64,000 nt of DNA, taken from positions 1,426,001 through 1,490,000 of the forward strand of contig NZ_CP126158.1 of the NCBI RefSeq assembly GCF_030127145.1, given 5' to 3'. The position numbers were made by a program, and so were the translations under genes. Below, piece after piece: positions 8,471 through 17,434 of the stretch; within the stretch, counting starts at the first letter, position 1; every line of letters starts with the position of its first letter. The notes below the pieces were generated by a model. That model did no database searches. It had not been told where the DNA came from and saw only the letters and a program-made list of their open reading frames with translations. The stretch comes from Halobaculum halobium (GTDB taxonomy: Archaea > Halobacteriota > Halobacteria > Halobacteriales > Haloferacaceae).

Positions 8471-9856
8471 TCAGCGCGAGGCGCCGTAGCCGCCGCCACC
8501 GGCGTCTTCGACGGGCGCGGGCAGGTCGGGGAGCGCTTCCCCGCGAATCGGGATGTGCCCGTGTGCGAGCGTCCCGAGCACGCGGGTTCGGTCGCCGTCG
8601 AGATCGATCCGGACCGTCGGGGAGAGCGTGCCGCCGAAGCGACGGAACTGATCTTCGGGCGGGAGTTCCGCGACCTGGTCCAGCGTGCGGCCCTCCAAGT
8701 CGTAGTAGTTGAAGAAGGAGGTGACGAGGAGCTCCTCGTCGTGCGGGAACGCGAGCCACGAGTACGTCTGGAAGGGCGCGTTCCCGGGGTTCGTGAGCAC
8801 GAGCCCGGTGTCGTTGAGCGGGCGGTACTCGCCGTGCAGCGAGTCGGCGACGAAGCCGTACAGCGCGTCGAACCCCTCGATACCGGGCGCGAACGTGTGC
8901 TCGTGGCTGGAGACGAACAGGTAGTAGCGGCCGTCGCGGACGACGACGTGCGGGCGCTCAAGTTCCTGATTCACGCACGTCGAGTGGAGCAGCGGGTCAC
9001 GGAGTTCCCACTCGGTCGGGTCGCCCGTGGGGGAGTCGGCGACCCCGACGGCGCCGTTGAACTCCTGCTGTGCCGGGTCGCCGTCGCAGGCGTCGCTCCC
9101 CTCGGGGACGGGGACGTTCGCCTCGAACAGCAGGTGGGTCTCGCCGGTCGCGGGGTCCTCGAAGAACCACGGGTCCCGGAAGGTGTAGATCATCCCGCGG
9201 GACTGTCCTTCGGTCTCGTAGCGGACCCCGTCGGGGCGGAGCAGCGACTCGTGCGTGAACGTACCCTCGACGCGGAGGCCGCCGCCGTCGGAGCCGCGTT
9301 GCACCTCGCCGTCGCCGGCAGCGTCCTCGACGGCGAGCGTGCCGCCGGTCGCGAGCGCGAGGTGCTGGGTGTAGCTCAGGTCCTCCTCGCCGGCCTCGCC
9401 GGCGGCGGTGTAGTAGCAGTACAGGTCGGACGGGCCCTCGCCGTCGGGGTCCCACAGCGCACAGCCGGCCCACTGACGCGAGCCGAGCGGCTCGCTCCCT
9501 TCGAAGACCGGGCCGGTTGATTCCCATGAGTTGCCGTCGGCAGAGTAGAAACAGCAGACCGTCGCCACGTCGTGGCGCTTGCCGGGCAGGAGGTCCCGTG
9601 GCGCAGTGAGCGCGAAGACGACGCGGTAGCCGCCGACCTCGGCGACGGAGCCGTCGCGCTCGCGCAACAGCCAGGTGTCCCACAGGTACACCTCGTCGCT
9701 GACGGGCTCTGCGGGCGGGTAGACCACCGGCTTCACCGCGTCGGCGTCGCGGGCGAGATCGCCCGCCTGCGCTCGGGTCCACGCCGGCGTCCGCGACCGA
9801 ATCGACTCCGCGTCGGTCTCTCCTCCGCCGTTCGCCGTGCCGTCGATATCGGTCAT
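8471..9856 (-). CDS. GH68 fructosyltransferase (levansucrase/inulosucrase family)
   Basis: 461 residues. Transfers the fructosyl unit of sucrose to water, sugar acceptors or a growing fructan. All three catalytic motifs are present in order: nucleophile Asp in VYLWDTWLL (about 58), stabiliser Asp in FRDPWFF (about 228), and acid/base Glu in NQELERPHVV (about 297). A Tat or Sec signal peptide is not visible at the N-terminus (MTDIDGTANGGG...), unusual because characterised levansucrases are exported. Converges with the GH32 gene, suggesting one locus making and breaking fructans. A biochemical assay is needed to separate levansucrase, inulosucrase and invertase activity. Confidence 0.9.
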   Translation of the reverse strand: MTDIDGTANGGGETDAESIRSRTPAWTRAQAGDLARDADAVKPVVYPPAEPVSDEVYLWDTWLLRERDGSVAEVGGYRVVFALTAPRDLLPGKRHDVATVCCFYSADGNSWESTGPVFEGSEPLGSRQWAGCALWDPDGEGPSDLYCYYTAAGEAGEEDLSYTQHLALATGGTLAVEDAAGDGEVQRGSDGGGLRVEGTFTHESLLRPDGVRYETEGQSRGMIYTFRDPWFFEDPATGETHLLFEANVPVPEGSDACDGDPAQQEFNGAVGVADSPTGDPTEWELRDPLLHSTCVNQELERPHVVVRDGRYYLFVSSHEHTFAPGIEGFDALYGFVADSLHGEYRPLNDTGLVLTNPGNAPFQTYSWLAFPHDEELLVTSFFNYYDLEGRTLDQVAELPPEDQFRRFGGTLSPTVRIDLDGDRTRVLGTLAHGHIPIRGEALPDLPAPVEDAGGGGYGASR

Positions 9857-9970
9857 TATCGGTCGCAGGGAAGGCGGGGCCTAACCGCTGTCGCTTCCGC
9901 GTGTGAAACGGGTTGGCGGCGACTTCGCATATCCGAACCCATTTGACTCGTGGCGGCGAATCGAGGTGGT

Positions 9971-10894
9971 ATGACCAAGCGCCACGTGTCCCTCCCGAAG
10001 GAGGCGGACGAGGGGGTCACGGCCTTCATCGAGCGGGTGGACGACCGACTCTCGTCGGCGGAGGACACCTGCGAGGTGGTCCGCGACACGCTCGTGGACC
10101 TGTTCGGCGACCGCGACGCCTACGAGCGGTGGCGGGACGGCGGCGACGTGACGCCCGCCGAGCGCGTCCGGCTCCAGGGGTACGACCCGTGCAACGCGAC
10201 GCTGGAGTCGGAGTACTACGCCGAGAAAGACGAGGAGCGCTACACCCGATCGAAACACCTCCAGTGGCTGTGGCGGCAGTTCGACGCGACGCCGATGGCC
10301 GACAACATCGCGTTCGCGCTGCGCTTCCGACAGATGCTCGCGAACCACCTGTTCGACGACGCCGGGGAGAACCTCCGGCTGTTCAAGGGGATCACCTTCA
10401 CCTACGGCCACAATATCGAGATCGGCGACAACACCGTCGTCCACGACGACGTGCACCTCGACGACCGCGGGAGGCTCACGATCGGCGACCGCGTCTCCGT
10501 CTCGGACTCGGCGCACCTCTACAGCCACGATCACGACGTCGTCGACCAGACGCACGTCGACAACTTCCACACCATCGTCGACGACGACGCGCGCGTCACC
10601 TACGACTCGATGGTTTCCGCGGGCTGCCGCGTCGGCAAGAACGCCGTCGTCGGGGCGAAAGCCACCGTCCAGGGCGACGTGCCCGACCACCACATCGCGG
10701 TCGGCTCGCCCGCCCGAAGCATCCGCGTGAAGCCCGGCTGGGAGTCCGTCGCCGACCCCGTCGAAGAGAAGCTGACGAACCGGGCCGACGAGCGCCGGGT
10801 CGAGTACGACCTCCCCGAGGGCCTCGACGATTTCGACGAGTTCCAGCGCGACCTCACGCCGCCGGACGACGTGGATGCGCCCGATCCGGCGTAG
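9971..10894 (+). CDS. Left-handed beta-helix (hexapeptide) acyltransferase
   Basis: 307 residues. The first 100 residues are acidic and helical. Then a maltose-acetyltransferase-like N-cap (FRQMLANHLFDDAGENLRL) leads into hexapeptide repeats (GHNIEIGDNTVVHDDVHL, GRLTIGDRVSVSD, VGKNAVVGAKATVQGDV) and the terminal GSPARSIRVK, typical of O-acetyltransferases. Start ATG 9971 chosen; an in-frame ATG at 9950 lies within the likely promoter. It is divergent from the GH68 gene (114 nt apart). Acetylation of a sugar or polysaccharide is plausible but inferred. Confidence 0.85.
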   Translation: MTKRHVSLPKEADEGVTAFIERVDDRLSSAEDTCEVVRDTLVDLFGDRDAYERWRDGGDVTPAERVRLQGYDPCNATLESEYYAEKDEERYTRSKHLQWLWRQFDATPMADNIAFALRFRQMLANHLFDDAGENLRLFKGITFTYGHNIEIGDNTVVHDDVHLDDRGRLTIGDRVSVSDSAHLYSHDHDVVDQTHVDNFHTIVDDDARVTYDSMVSAGCRVGKNAVVGAKATVQGDVPDHHIAVGSPARSIRVKPGWESVADPVEEKLTNRADERRVEYDLPEGLDDFDEFQRDLTPPDDVDAPDPA

Positions 10895-10962
10895 CCGGCG
10901 CTCGCTTCGGTCTCACGCATTCTCCTCCACCCCGTACAGCCCTCTCCAGTTCGGGGCGACGA

Positions 10963-11588
10963 TCACGCCCGAGGGTCCCGGTCCGGACCGGGGTAGTTCC
11001 CATCGCCGACCTCCGGATACAGCTTCTCGGCGTCGAACAGCGTCGCGAACGCCCGCGGCTCGCGAACGCTCACCGGGAAGCGGTCGTTGAGCCCCGCGCC
11101 CGCGCCGGGTGCGGTGAGCCGCTCGTCGAACGACAGCACGTGCATCGCGCCGCCGCGGAACGCCGACGCCAGCGCCGGGTGATCGCCGGGTGGCTGGACG
11201 ATCGGTTCGCGCCACTCGTCGACCCGCTCGCGCCAGTCTGTCGCGATCTCGGGGCAGCGAGATCGGCGATCACCGCCTCCGCATCGTCGAGAAGCGCGTC
11301 GCTGGCGACGAGCGTCGTCCACGAGTGGCGCCGGAGGCCGTCGAGCGCCTCGCGGGCGTCGCCGCCGACCAGCAGATCCGCCGCCAACGCGTCCGCGTCG
11401 GCGACGACGCGCGTCGGCGAGGGATCGTCGCTCGGCGGGTCGAGCGAGCGATCGTCGGCAACACGGTCGCCGGCACACTCGTCGCCGGCGGTCTCGCGAT
11501 CACGCCGCTCCGCGAGCGCCGACCGGATCGCCGCCTCGTCGACGCCGAACGCCTCCGCCCGCTCGAACAGCGCGGCCCACGTCTCCAT
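10963..11588 (-). CDS. Conserved haloarchaeal protein, PIN-like; frame broken by a probable 1-nt deletion near 11251
   Basis: About 208 residues once one G is restored in the G4 run at 11251-11254 (minus strand C4). The N-terminal part METWAALFERAEAFGVDEAA starts at ATG 11588. A segment VVADADALAADLLVGGDARE followed by LVASDALLDDAEAVIADLA looks like the start of a PIN-type nuclease fold with acidic residues, but this is inference. The second part (EIATDWRERVDEWREPIVQ, HPALASAFRGGAMHVLSFDE, FATLFDAEKLYPEVGDGNY) continues in the shifted frame. It starts 44 nt after the MOT1 permease stop on the same strand, so it may be the last gene of the tungstate/molybdate transcript. Confidence 0.6.
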
Positions 11589-11632
11589 ACCGGATCCGGC
11601 GCGCCGCGGGACAAAAAGCCGAGGCGTTTCCC

Positions 11633-12733
11633 TCAGGTCGTCGATATCCGCCGCCGCGCCGCGTCGGCGACGAGGCCGACGAGGAACGCCGCGCCGACGT
11701 TCCACAGAAGGCCGACGCACCCGACGAGCGCGACCAGCGCGAGCGCTCGCCGGCCGTCCGCGTCGACCGCGCGCCGGCCGAGGTGGACGGCGACGACGAG
11801 GAGGAGCGCGCCGAGGACGGCCATCGGGAACGCGGCGACGACGCCCGCGAACGGGACGGCCGCGAGGTACAGTCCCCCGAGCACGAGGTTCGCACCGCCG
11901 GTGCGGGCGCCGAAGGCGTGCTTGCCGGCGAGGCCGCCCGACCCGTGACACATCGGGACCCCCCCTAGCGGGACCGCAGACAGGCACATCGCGCCCATAC
12001 TCGCCGAGAGCCTGTCGGCCGACACGTCCGCGTCGAAGAGGTCCGACAGGAGGAGGCTCGTCGCGACGGCGGCGTTGCCGACGGTCATCGCGAGCTGGCC
12101 CGTCGTCGCCGACAGCGCGTTCGTCGTGACCGCGGGCGCGCCGGCCGGAAAGAGCGCGAGCGCGGGGAACTCGGCGGCGGGAACCCCGGCGTCGGCGACG
12201 GCGAAGACGAGGCCGACGCCGAGCACCGCGAGGGCGGCGCCCCGGCGGTACCCCGCCATCGCGACCGCGACGGCGACGCCGGCGGCCGCGAGCGCGAGCG
12301 TCGGGTTCGCCAGTCCCAGATCGACCCCCGAGCGGACGAGCACCAGCGCGACCGCCAGTTGGATGCCGCGGATCACCGGCTCGCTCACGTGCCGGCGGAG
12401 CCGCCCGATGGCCCCCGTCGCCGCCGCGAGGAGGAGGACGCCCCCCGCCAGCAGGCCCGCGGCGACGTACTCGCCGGCGGTGACCGTGCCCGCCAGCGCC
12501 AGTCCCGCCAGCGCCTTCATGGGCTCTACCGAGAGGGGGAGGCCGTACACGAGCCCCCACACGATCTGAAAGGCGCCGAAGAACAGCAGCGCGTGCGCTA
12601 ACGACACCGGCGTGAGCGCTGCGAGGCCGACGACGATCGGAAGGACCGTAACCGAATCCCCCAACGCGCCGGTCCACTCGCCGGCGTCGAACCGGATCCC
12701 GTAATCGGCCGCTAATCGCTCCGAGATCGCCAC
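11633..12733 (-). CDS. MOT1-type sulfate/molybdate transporter
   Basis: 366 residues with about ten hydrophobic helices. Family-typical segments are FDAGEWTGALGDSVTVLPIV near the N-terminus and ATTGQLAMTVGNAAVATSLL and PLGGVPMCHGSGGLAGKHAF in the second half, which match plant and archaeal MOT1-like molybdate transporters. GTG at 12733 is chosen because the protein begins with the conserved family N-terminus; the frame is open further upstream into tupC. It lies 98 nt downstream of tupC, so tungstate and molybdate uptake are grouped. Confidence 0.85.
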   Translation of the reverse strand: MAISERLAADYGIRFDAGEWTGALGDSVTVLPIVVGLAALTPVSLAHALLFFGAFQIVWGLVYGLPLSVEPMKALAGLALAGTVTAGEYVAAGLLAGGVLLLAAATGAIGRLRRHVSEPVIRGIQLAVALVLVRSGVDLGLANPTLALAAAGVAVAVAMAGYRRGAALAVLGVGLVFAVADAGVPAAEFPALALFPAGAPAVTTNALSATTGQLAMTVGNAAVATSLLLSDLFDADVSADRLSASMGAMCLSAVPLGGVPMCHGSGGLAGKHAFGARTGGANLVLGGLYLAAVPFAGVVAAFPMAVLGALLLVVAVHLGRRAVDADGRRALALVALVGCVGLLWNVGAAFLVGLVADAARRRISTT

Positions 12734-12831
12734 GTTCGAGTGTTGCTGGCGGCGTACTTGAGGCTGTCCGGAAACCGGATCGACCAACGCCGAACGTGTT
12801 CGATAATCGGATATCGTTACGACGGTCGGTG

Positions 12832-13596
12832 TCAGTACACCAGTTCCCCGGAGATGAACTTCCGGGTGCGCTCGTCGGTCGGGTCCTCGAAGATCGTCTC
12901 GGTCGGTCCGATCTCGGAGAATCCGTCCCCGAGCAGGACTCCGACGCGGTCGGCGACCCGTTCGGCTTGGTGCATGTCGTGGGTCGCGACGACGACGCCG
13001 ATGCCGCGGTCGCGGGCCTCGGCGATCGCCTCCTCGATCAGGCCGGTGTTGCGCGGGTCGAGGTCGGAGGTGGGTTCGTCGAGCAGCAGGTACGTCGGGT
13101 CGTACGCGAGCGCTCGCGCGAACGACACCCGCTGGGCCTCGCCGCCGGACAGGGACTCCGCCTCCTGACCGAGTTTGTCGTCGAGTCCGACCACGTCGAG
13201 CGCCTCCTCGACAGCCGCGGGCGTGCCGTTCGATCCGAGGACCGCCCGGAGCCCGTCGCGGAGTCGGTCGTCCCAGCCCCGGCGGACCCGCAGCCCGTAC
13301 TCGACGTTTCGGGCGACCGAGGCGTCGAACAGGCTCGCCTCCTGAAACACCATCCCGACGCGCCGGCGCAGCGCCAGTCGCCGTTCCTCGTCGGCATCCC
13401 ACACCGCGTCGCCGTCGAGTTCGACGGTCCCGGCGTCCGGTTCGAGGGACAGCGCGAGCATCCGCAGCAGCGTCGTCTTCCCGACGCCCGACGGCCCGAT
13501 GATCGCGACAACCTCCCCGGGATCGACCGACAGCGAGGCGTCGTCGACGACGGCCTCGTCGCCGTACGCCTTCGAGACGTTCGAGAGCCGGATCAC
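12832..13596 (-). CDS. tupC: Tungstate ABC transporter ATP-binding protein
   Basis: 254 residues. ATPase of a Tup/Wtp-type oxyanion importer. Walker A is GPSGVGKTT, the ABC signature [15 protein letters not shown], Walker [12 protein letters not shown], and the switch His lies in [12 protein letters not shown]. There is no C-terminal TOBE domain, consistent with Tup-type rather than ModC-type ATPases. Its ATG overlaps the stop of tupB by 4 nt (13593-13596), indicating translational coupling. Confidence 0.88.
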   Translation of the reverse strand: MIRLSNVSKAYGDEAVVDDASLSVDPGEVVAIIGPSGVGKTTLLRMLALSLEPDAGTVELDGDAVWDADEERRLALRRRVGMVFQEASLFDASVARNVEYGLRVRRGWDDRLRDGLRAVLGSNGTPAAVEEALDVVGLDDKLGQEAESLSGGEAQRVSFARALAYDPTYLLLDEPTSDLDPRNTGLIEEAIAEARDRGIGVVVATHDMHQAERVADRVGVLLGDGFSEIGPTETIFEDPTDERTRKFISGELVY

Positions 13597-14318
13597 CGTC
13601 CGCCCACCTCGTCGGAACCGAGGCGGACGACGATCGCGTTGATCAGCAACACGAGCGCCACCAGCACCGCCCCCAGCACCATCGCGGTCTCGTACCGTCC
13701 TTGCCGAGCCTCGAGTTGGATTGCGGTGGTCAGCGTCCGAGTCTTCGAGACCCCGTCGGCGCTCGTGATATTCCCGCCAACGATGAGGACTGAGCCGACC
13801 TCGCTGATTGCGCGGCCGAAGCCGGCGAGTATCGCCGTCGCGATCCCGTATCGCGCCTCCTTGATCACAACAAGCGCCACGTCGATCCGGGTGCCTCCGA
13901 GAACGTGCGCGGCGTCGCGGACGTTCCCACTCACGCCCGTGAGCGCCGCGAGACTGATCGCCGTGATGGGTGGTGTCGCCAAGACGAACTGCGACATGAT
14001 CATCGCCTCCTTGGTGAAGATGAGATCGAGCGCCCCGAGCGGCCCCTGGTTGGAGACAGCGAACAACACGAGGAGCCCGACAACCACGCTGGGGAAGCCC
14101 ATCCCCGTGTTGATGACCGACTTCACGAACTGTTTGCCCGGGAAGTCGGTGAACCCCATCACGAGCGCGACGGGGATGCTGAACAGCGTGCTCAGCGTCA
14201 CCGCGATGAGACTCACGTACAGCGAGACGTAGATGACGCTCGAAACGTATCCCTGCTCGAACGGGAGCCCGGCGACCGCCGGAGCGAGCTGTGCGACCGC
14301 GTCGAGGGGCATGCTCAC
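13593..14318 (-). CDS. tupB: Tungstate ABC transporter permease
   Basis: 241 residues from GTG 14318 or 239 from ATG 14312; the GTG overlaps the tupA stop (GTGA), so coupling to tupA is likely. Five to six membrane helices are visible. The cytoplasmic EAA-type loop is seen as [20 protein letters not shown]. The set of three genes and the substrate-binding protein identify the complex as a TupABC-like tungstate (possibly molybdate) importer in the cell membrane. Confidence 0.88.
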   Translation of the reverse strand: MSMPLDAVAQLAPAVAGLPFEQGYVSSVIYVSLYVSLIAVTLSTLFSIPVALVMGFTDFPGKQFVKSVINTGMGFPSVVVGLLVLFAVSNQGPLGALDLIFTKEAMIMSQFVLATPPITAISLAALTGVSGNVRDAAHVLGGTRIDVALVVIKEARYGIATAILAGFGRAISEVGSVLIVGGNITSADGVSKTRTLTTAIQLEARQGRYETAMVLGAVLVALVLLINAIVVRLGSDEVGGR

Positions 14319-15277
14319 CCGTCGGTCGAGTTGCTACTCCAGCCTTCCGGAACGTACTGCTGGAAGTTGGGATCCTCGGAGACCGCCTCGGGGAAGAACA
14401 GCTGCTCCCCGTTGACCTGATAGTTCGAGATGGCGTCCTGCGTCCCGGGGCTGGTTATCCAGCCGATGTACGCCATCGAAAGATCGTAGTTGGCGTTGTC
14501 GTGCACCCCGGGGTTGACCGCCATGATCCCGTACGGGTTCGCGAGGATCTCCGGCCCGTCCCCGATGGGCCCCTGCACCAGGATGACGAGGTCGATCTCC
14601 GACCGCTGGGAGATGAACGTCCCGCGGTCCGAGAGCGTGTACGCGTCCTGCTGGTTGGCGACGTTCAGCGCCTCGCCCATTCCGGTGCCGGTCTCCTGGT
14701 ACCAGTCGCCGCCCGGCTCGGTCCCGGCGGCCTCCCAGAGGTTGAGTTCCTTCGTGTGCGTTCCGGAGTTGTCGCCGCGGGAGACGAACGTCGCCTCCGC
14801 CTCGGCGATGGCGGTCAGCGCCTCCGTCGCGGAGTCCATGCCCTGGATCCCGGCCGGGTCGCTCTCCGGCCCGACGATCACGAAGTCGTTGAACATGAGA
14901 TCGCGGCGATTGACCCCGTACCCGTTGCGCATGAACTCGTCCTCGAGCCCGCGGGCGTGGACCATCACCACGTCCGAGTCCCCGTTGCGCGCCGATTCGA
15001 GGGCCGCGCCCGTCCCCTGGGCCACCGCGTCGACGGTCACGCCGTACATGTCCTCGAAGTCCGGGTGGATCTCGTCGAGCAGGCCCGTGTCGTACGTGCT
15101 CGTCGTCGTCGTGAGCGTCAGCGTCTCCCCGGAGACGCCCGCTTGATTCCCCTGTTCTTGTCCACCGCTGATACCCGCACAGCCAGCGAGCGCGCCCGTG
15201 ACGCCCGTTGCGGCCGCCGCCAGGAACCCTCGTCTGCTCGCGGTTCCGTCCCGTCCGCCGTTCCGTTGTTCCGGCAT
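14315..15277 (-). CDS. tupA: Tungstate-binding lipoprotein of the TupABC importer
   Basis: 320 residues. The N-terminus has a Tat signal ([13 protein letters not shown]) followed by a lipobox LAGCAG, so the protein is exported folded and lipid-anchored outside the membrane. The mature part starts with [20 protein letters not shown], the TupA hallmark, in which the TTTS segment binds the oxyanion. [17 protein letters not shown] and [10 protein letters not shown] are also family-typical. ATG 15277 is preceded by a TATA-like box at about -27. Confidence 0.9.
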   Translation of the reverse strand: MPEQRNGGRDGTASRRGFLAAAATGVTGALAGCAGISGGQEQGNQAGVSGETLTLTTTTSTYDTGLLDEIHPDFEDMYGVTVDAVAQGTGAALESARNGDSDVVMVHARGLEDEFMRNGYGVNRRDLMFNDFVIVGPESDPAGIQGMDSATEALTAIAEAEATFVSRGDNSGTHTKELNLWEAAGTEPGGDWYQETGTGMGEALNVANQQDAYTLSDRGTFISQRSEIDLVILVQGPIGDGPEILANPYGIMAVNPGVHDNANYDLSMAYIGWITSPGTQDAISNYQVNGEQLFFPEAVSEDPNFQQYVPEGWSSNSTDG

Positions 15278-15300
15278 AGAAACAACGATCCGGCACGGAC

Positions 15301-15309
15301 ACATATAGC
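15301..15309 (-). promoter_or_regulatory. TATA-like box of tupABC
   Basis: On the minus strand AGCTATATGT ends about 24 nt before the tupA ATG (15277), correct spacing for a leaderless mRNA. The 165-nt divergent region up to the ModE-like regulator start at 15443 would hold its operator; I could not identify a convincing palindrome there. Confidence 0.5.
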
Positions 15310-15442
15310 TGTGGGAACCAGTTACGCCAGCCCGTGAATCCCGCCACATCGGAACCGATCGCGGTTTCGAGGTCCGGGACGGTATCCGCCATGGCGTCGG
15401 CGCGCGCAACGGTTTTCCGGCCGGTCACCGAAACGGACGGCG

Positions 15443-16267
15443 ATGGGATCGAACGAGGCGCCAGCGCCCGGCGGCGGCGAGGGGACCGCGGGGTTCGAGG
15501 CGAGTCTCACCGCCGGCGAGGTGACGTTCGACGGTCGCGACGCCGCGCTGTTGCGCGCCATCGCGGCCGCGGGGTCAGTCAGCGGCGCCGCCAGCGACCT
15601 CGGACGGTCGCGGGCGCGGGCGCTCTCGCGCTTAGAGACATTAGAAGCGGTCTTCGGCGACCTCGTCGCCCGGAGGCGAGGCGGCGCCGACGGCGGCGGG
15701 AGTCGGTTGACCGAGAACGCCACGTCGCTGTTGGCGCGGTTCGAGCGGCTGACGGCCGCGCTGGCGGGGACCGCCGGCGCGGCCGAGTCGGTGTTCGAGG
15801 GCGCCGTCGCGGACAGAGACGGCGAGCTCGCGGTCGTCGAGACCGACGCCGGGACCCTCCGGGCGCTCGCCGTCGGCGACCCGGACCCGACGCCCGACGA
15901 CGCCGTGCAGGTGAGCGTCCGCGCCGACGCCGTGACGCTGCACGACCCCGGCGAAACGCCGTCGCCGGACGCGACGAGCGCGCGAAACCGGTTCGCCGGC
16001 GTCGCGAGCGCGGTCCGTCGCGGCGACGCGGTCGTGGACGTGCAGGTTGATGTGGGGGCCGACGGCCCGCTCGCGGCGCTTGTGACGGTCGACAGCGCGG
16101 ATCGGCTCGGGCTCCGCCAGGGGAGCGACGTCGTCGCGTCGTTCAAGGCGACGGCGACGCGCGCGACCGCGGCGAGGGCGACCGACTCGGCGGAATCGGG
16201 GGAATCGGCGGAACCGGGCGACTCGGCCGAAGGCACGGCCGAGCGCCTCTCAGACCCCGGCGAGTAG
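15443..16267 (+). CDS. ModE-type molybdate/tungstate regulator: winged HTH plus TOBE domain
   Basis: 274 residues. Residues about 20-100 form a LysR/ModE-like winged helix (DAALLRAIAAAGSVSGAASD, LGRSRARALSRLETLEAVFG, RLTENATSLLARFERL). Residues about 165-245 are a molybdate-binding TOBE/Mop domain (ARNRFAGVASAVRRGDAVVD, LVTVDSADRLGLRQGSDVVA, FKAT). A Ser/Glu/Asp/Ala-rich tail follows. It probably senses the oxyanion and represses or activates the divergent tupABC operon. The final 18 nt overlap the convergent DapA-family gene. Confidence 0.88.
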   Translation: MGSNEAPAPGGGEGTAGFEASLTAGEVTFDGRDAALLRAIAAAGSVSGAASDLGRSRARALSRLETLEAVFGDLVARRRGGADGGGSRLTENATSLLARFERLTAALAGTAGAAESVFEGAVADRDGELAVVETDAGTLRALAVGDPDPTPDDAVQVSVRADAVTLHDPGETPSPDATSARNRFAGVASAVRRGDAVVDVQVDVGADGPLAALVTVDSADRLGLRQGSDVVASFKATATRATAARATDSAESGESAEPGDSAEGTAERLSDPGE

Positions 16268-17131
16268 GTCGTCCAGGTCGCCGAGCAGTTCGTCGAGCGC
16301 GGCTCGGGCGTCCGCTTCCGGAGCGCGGTGGGGTGAGCGGGCGTGTCCGGCGGGCGCGCCGCGCTGGCGCATCGCGTACTTCAGGCCGGGGATGCCGTAC
16401 TCGGCGGTGATCGCGTGGTTGAGGTCGACGCAGGCGGCGGTGAGTTCGCGGGCGCGCTCGCGGTCGCCGGCCTCGCTGGCCTCGTAGATGGCCGCGGTCG
16501 CCTCCGGCGCGATGTTCGCGAGGGCGAGCACCCCGCCCGTCCCGCCGGCCGCGAGCGCCTGCCCGAGCACGCCGCCCGAGCCCACCATGAGGTCGAAGTC
16601 GGCGGTGGCCGTGCGCTCGCGGATCCGCTGGAACGCCGCGATGTCGCCCGAGGAGTCTTTCATGCCCGCGACGTTCGGATGAGCGGCGAGCCGACCGACC
16701 GTCTCCGGGTCGAGGCTCGCGTCGGTGAACACGGGCACCGAGTAGAGGTACACCGGGACCGGCGACTCGTCGGCGACCTCCCGGTAGTACGTCTCCAGGG
16801 TGGCCTGATCGTGGTCGTAGTAGAACGGCGTGACCACCAGCGCCGCGTCGGCTCCCGCGTCGGCGGCGGCCGCGGTCGCCTCCAGCGTCTCCCGTTTTCC
16901 GGGGCTGCCCGTGCCTGCGAGCACCGGCACCGAGGCGGCGTCGGCGACGACCTCGATCACGCGGGCGCGTTCCTCGGCGGCCATGAGTTCGGCCTCGCTG
17001 TTCGAGCCACAGGGGACGAGGAAGTCGATCCCGCGGGCTTCGACCCAGTCGACGAGGTCGCGAAGTGCGTCCACGTCGAGGGCTCCGTCGGCGTCGAACG
17101 GCGTGACGAGCGGCGGTCCGGTTCCGTGCAT
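16250..17131 (-). CDS. DapA-family class I aldolase (dihydrodipicolinate synthase / KDG aldolase group)
   Basis: 293 residues. Schiff-base Lys in NVAGMKDSSGD (about 160), the conserved Tyr in VYLYSVPVFTD (family YNxP seen as YSVP), and the substrate-binding start LVPCGSNSEAELMAAEERA (family GTTGE seen as GSNSE). The altered GSNSE and YSVP suggest an aldolase for a 2-keto-3-deoxy sugar acid or related pyruvate aldol rather than true DapA, but this is inference. ATG 17131 is the family start. The 3' end overlaps the convergent ModE-type regulator. Confidence 0.8.
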   Translation of the reverse strand: MHGTGPPLVTPFDADGALDVDALRDLVDWVEARGIDFLVPCGSNSEAELMAAEERARVIEVVADAASVPVLAGTGSPGKRETLEATAAAADAGADAALVVTPFYYDHDQATLETYYREVADESPVPVYLYSVPVFTDASLDPETVGRLAAHPNVAGMKDSSGDIAAFQRIRERTATADFDLMVGSGGVLGQALAAGGTGGVLALANIAPEATAAIYEASEAGDRERARELTAACVDLNHAITAEYGIPGLKYAMRQRGAPAGHARSPHRAPEADARAALDELLGDLDDLLAGV

Positions 17132-17434
17132 GGCGGACGCGTCGAGCGGCCGACCAAAGAGCGTTCCCGTCGACCGATGTAGTGGACGTACCGAGTGGGA
17201 GAAACCGGGTCGTACGGGCGTCTGACGGACGGACGCTGTCTGACGTGGCTTTATTTCGGGGGAGCCAGATCCGCCGGACGGGCGCACGAAGAGAGACCGA
17301 ACGTCGGCCGCCGCCCGCGGGGAGTTCGCGGCGGCGAGACCGGTTCGAGCGCCTCACACGCACGATCCGCGTCGCAGGCGCGCGGACCCCCGACGAAGCC
17401 TGTCAGGGCTTCGCCCTGCCTCTTTCCCCACCGC
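17132..17434. other. 303-nt intergenic region without a gene
   Basis: It lies between the start of the DapA-family gene and the stop of the TrkA-type gene, both on the minus strand. I see no credible coding frame. The one structured element is an inverted repeat at 17394-17400 and 17407-17413 (CGAAGCC / GGCTTCG, 6-nt loop), 22-41 nt downstream of the TrkA stop. It has no T-run after it on the minus strand, so it is at best a weak 3'-end hairpin. Confidence 0.5.

Noticed and set aside
6150-8759. Open frame of 869 codons on the minus strand opposite the GH32 gene
   Set aside because: Arg/Val/Ala-rich translation without acidic bias or domain; it is the shadow of high-GC coding sequence on the other strand.
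9913-12129. Open frame of 738 codons on the plus strand across three genes
   Set aside because: Spans the acyltransferase gene out of frame and two opposite-strand genes; composition is Arg/Pro/Ser-rich shadow.
15278-15442. Search for a ModE-type operator palindrome
   Set aside because: No inverted repeat of 7 bp or more with reasonable spacing could be supported by eye.
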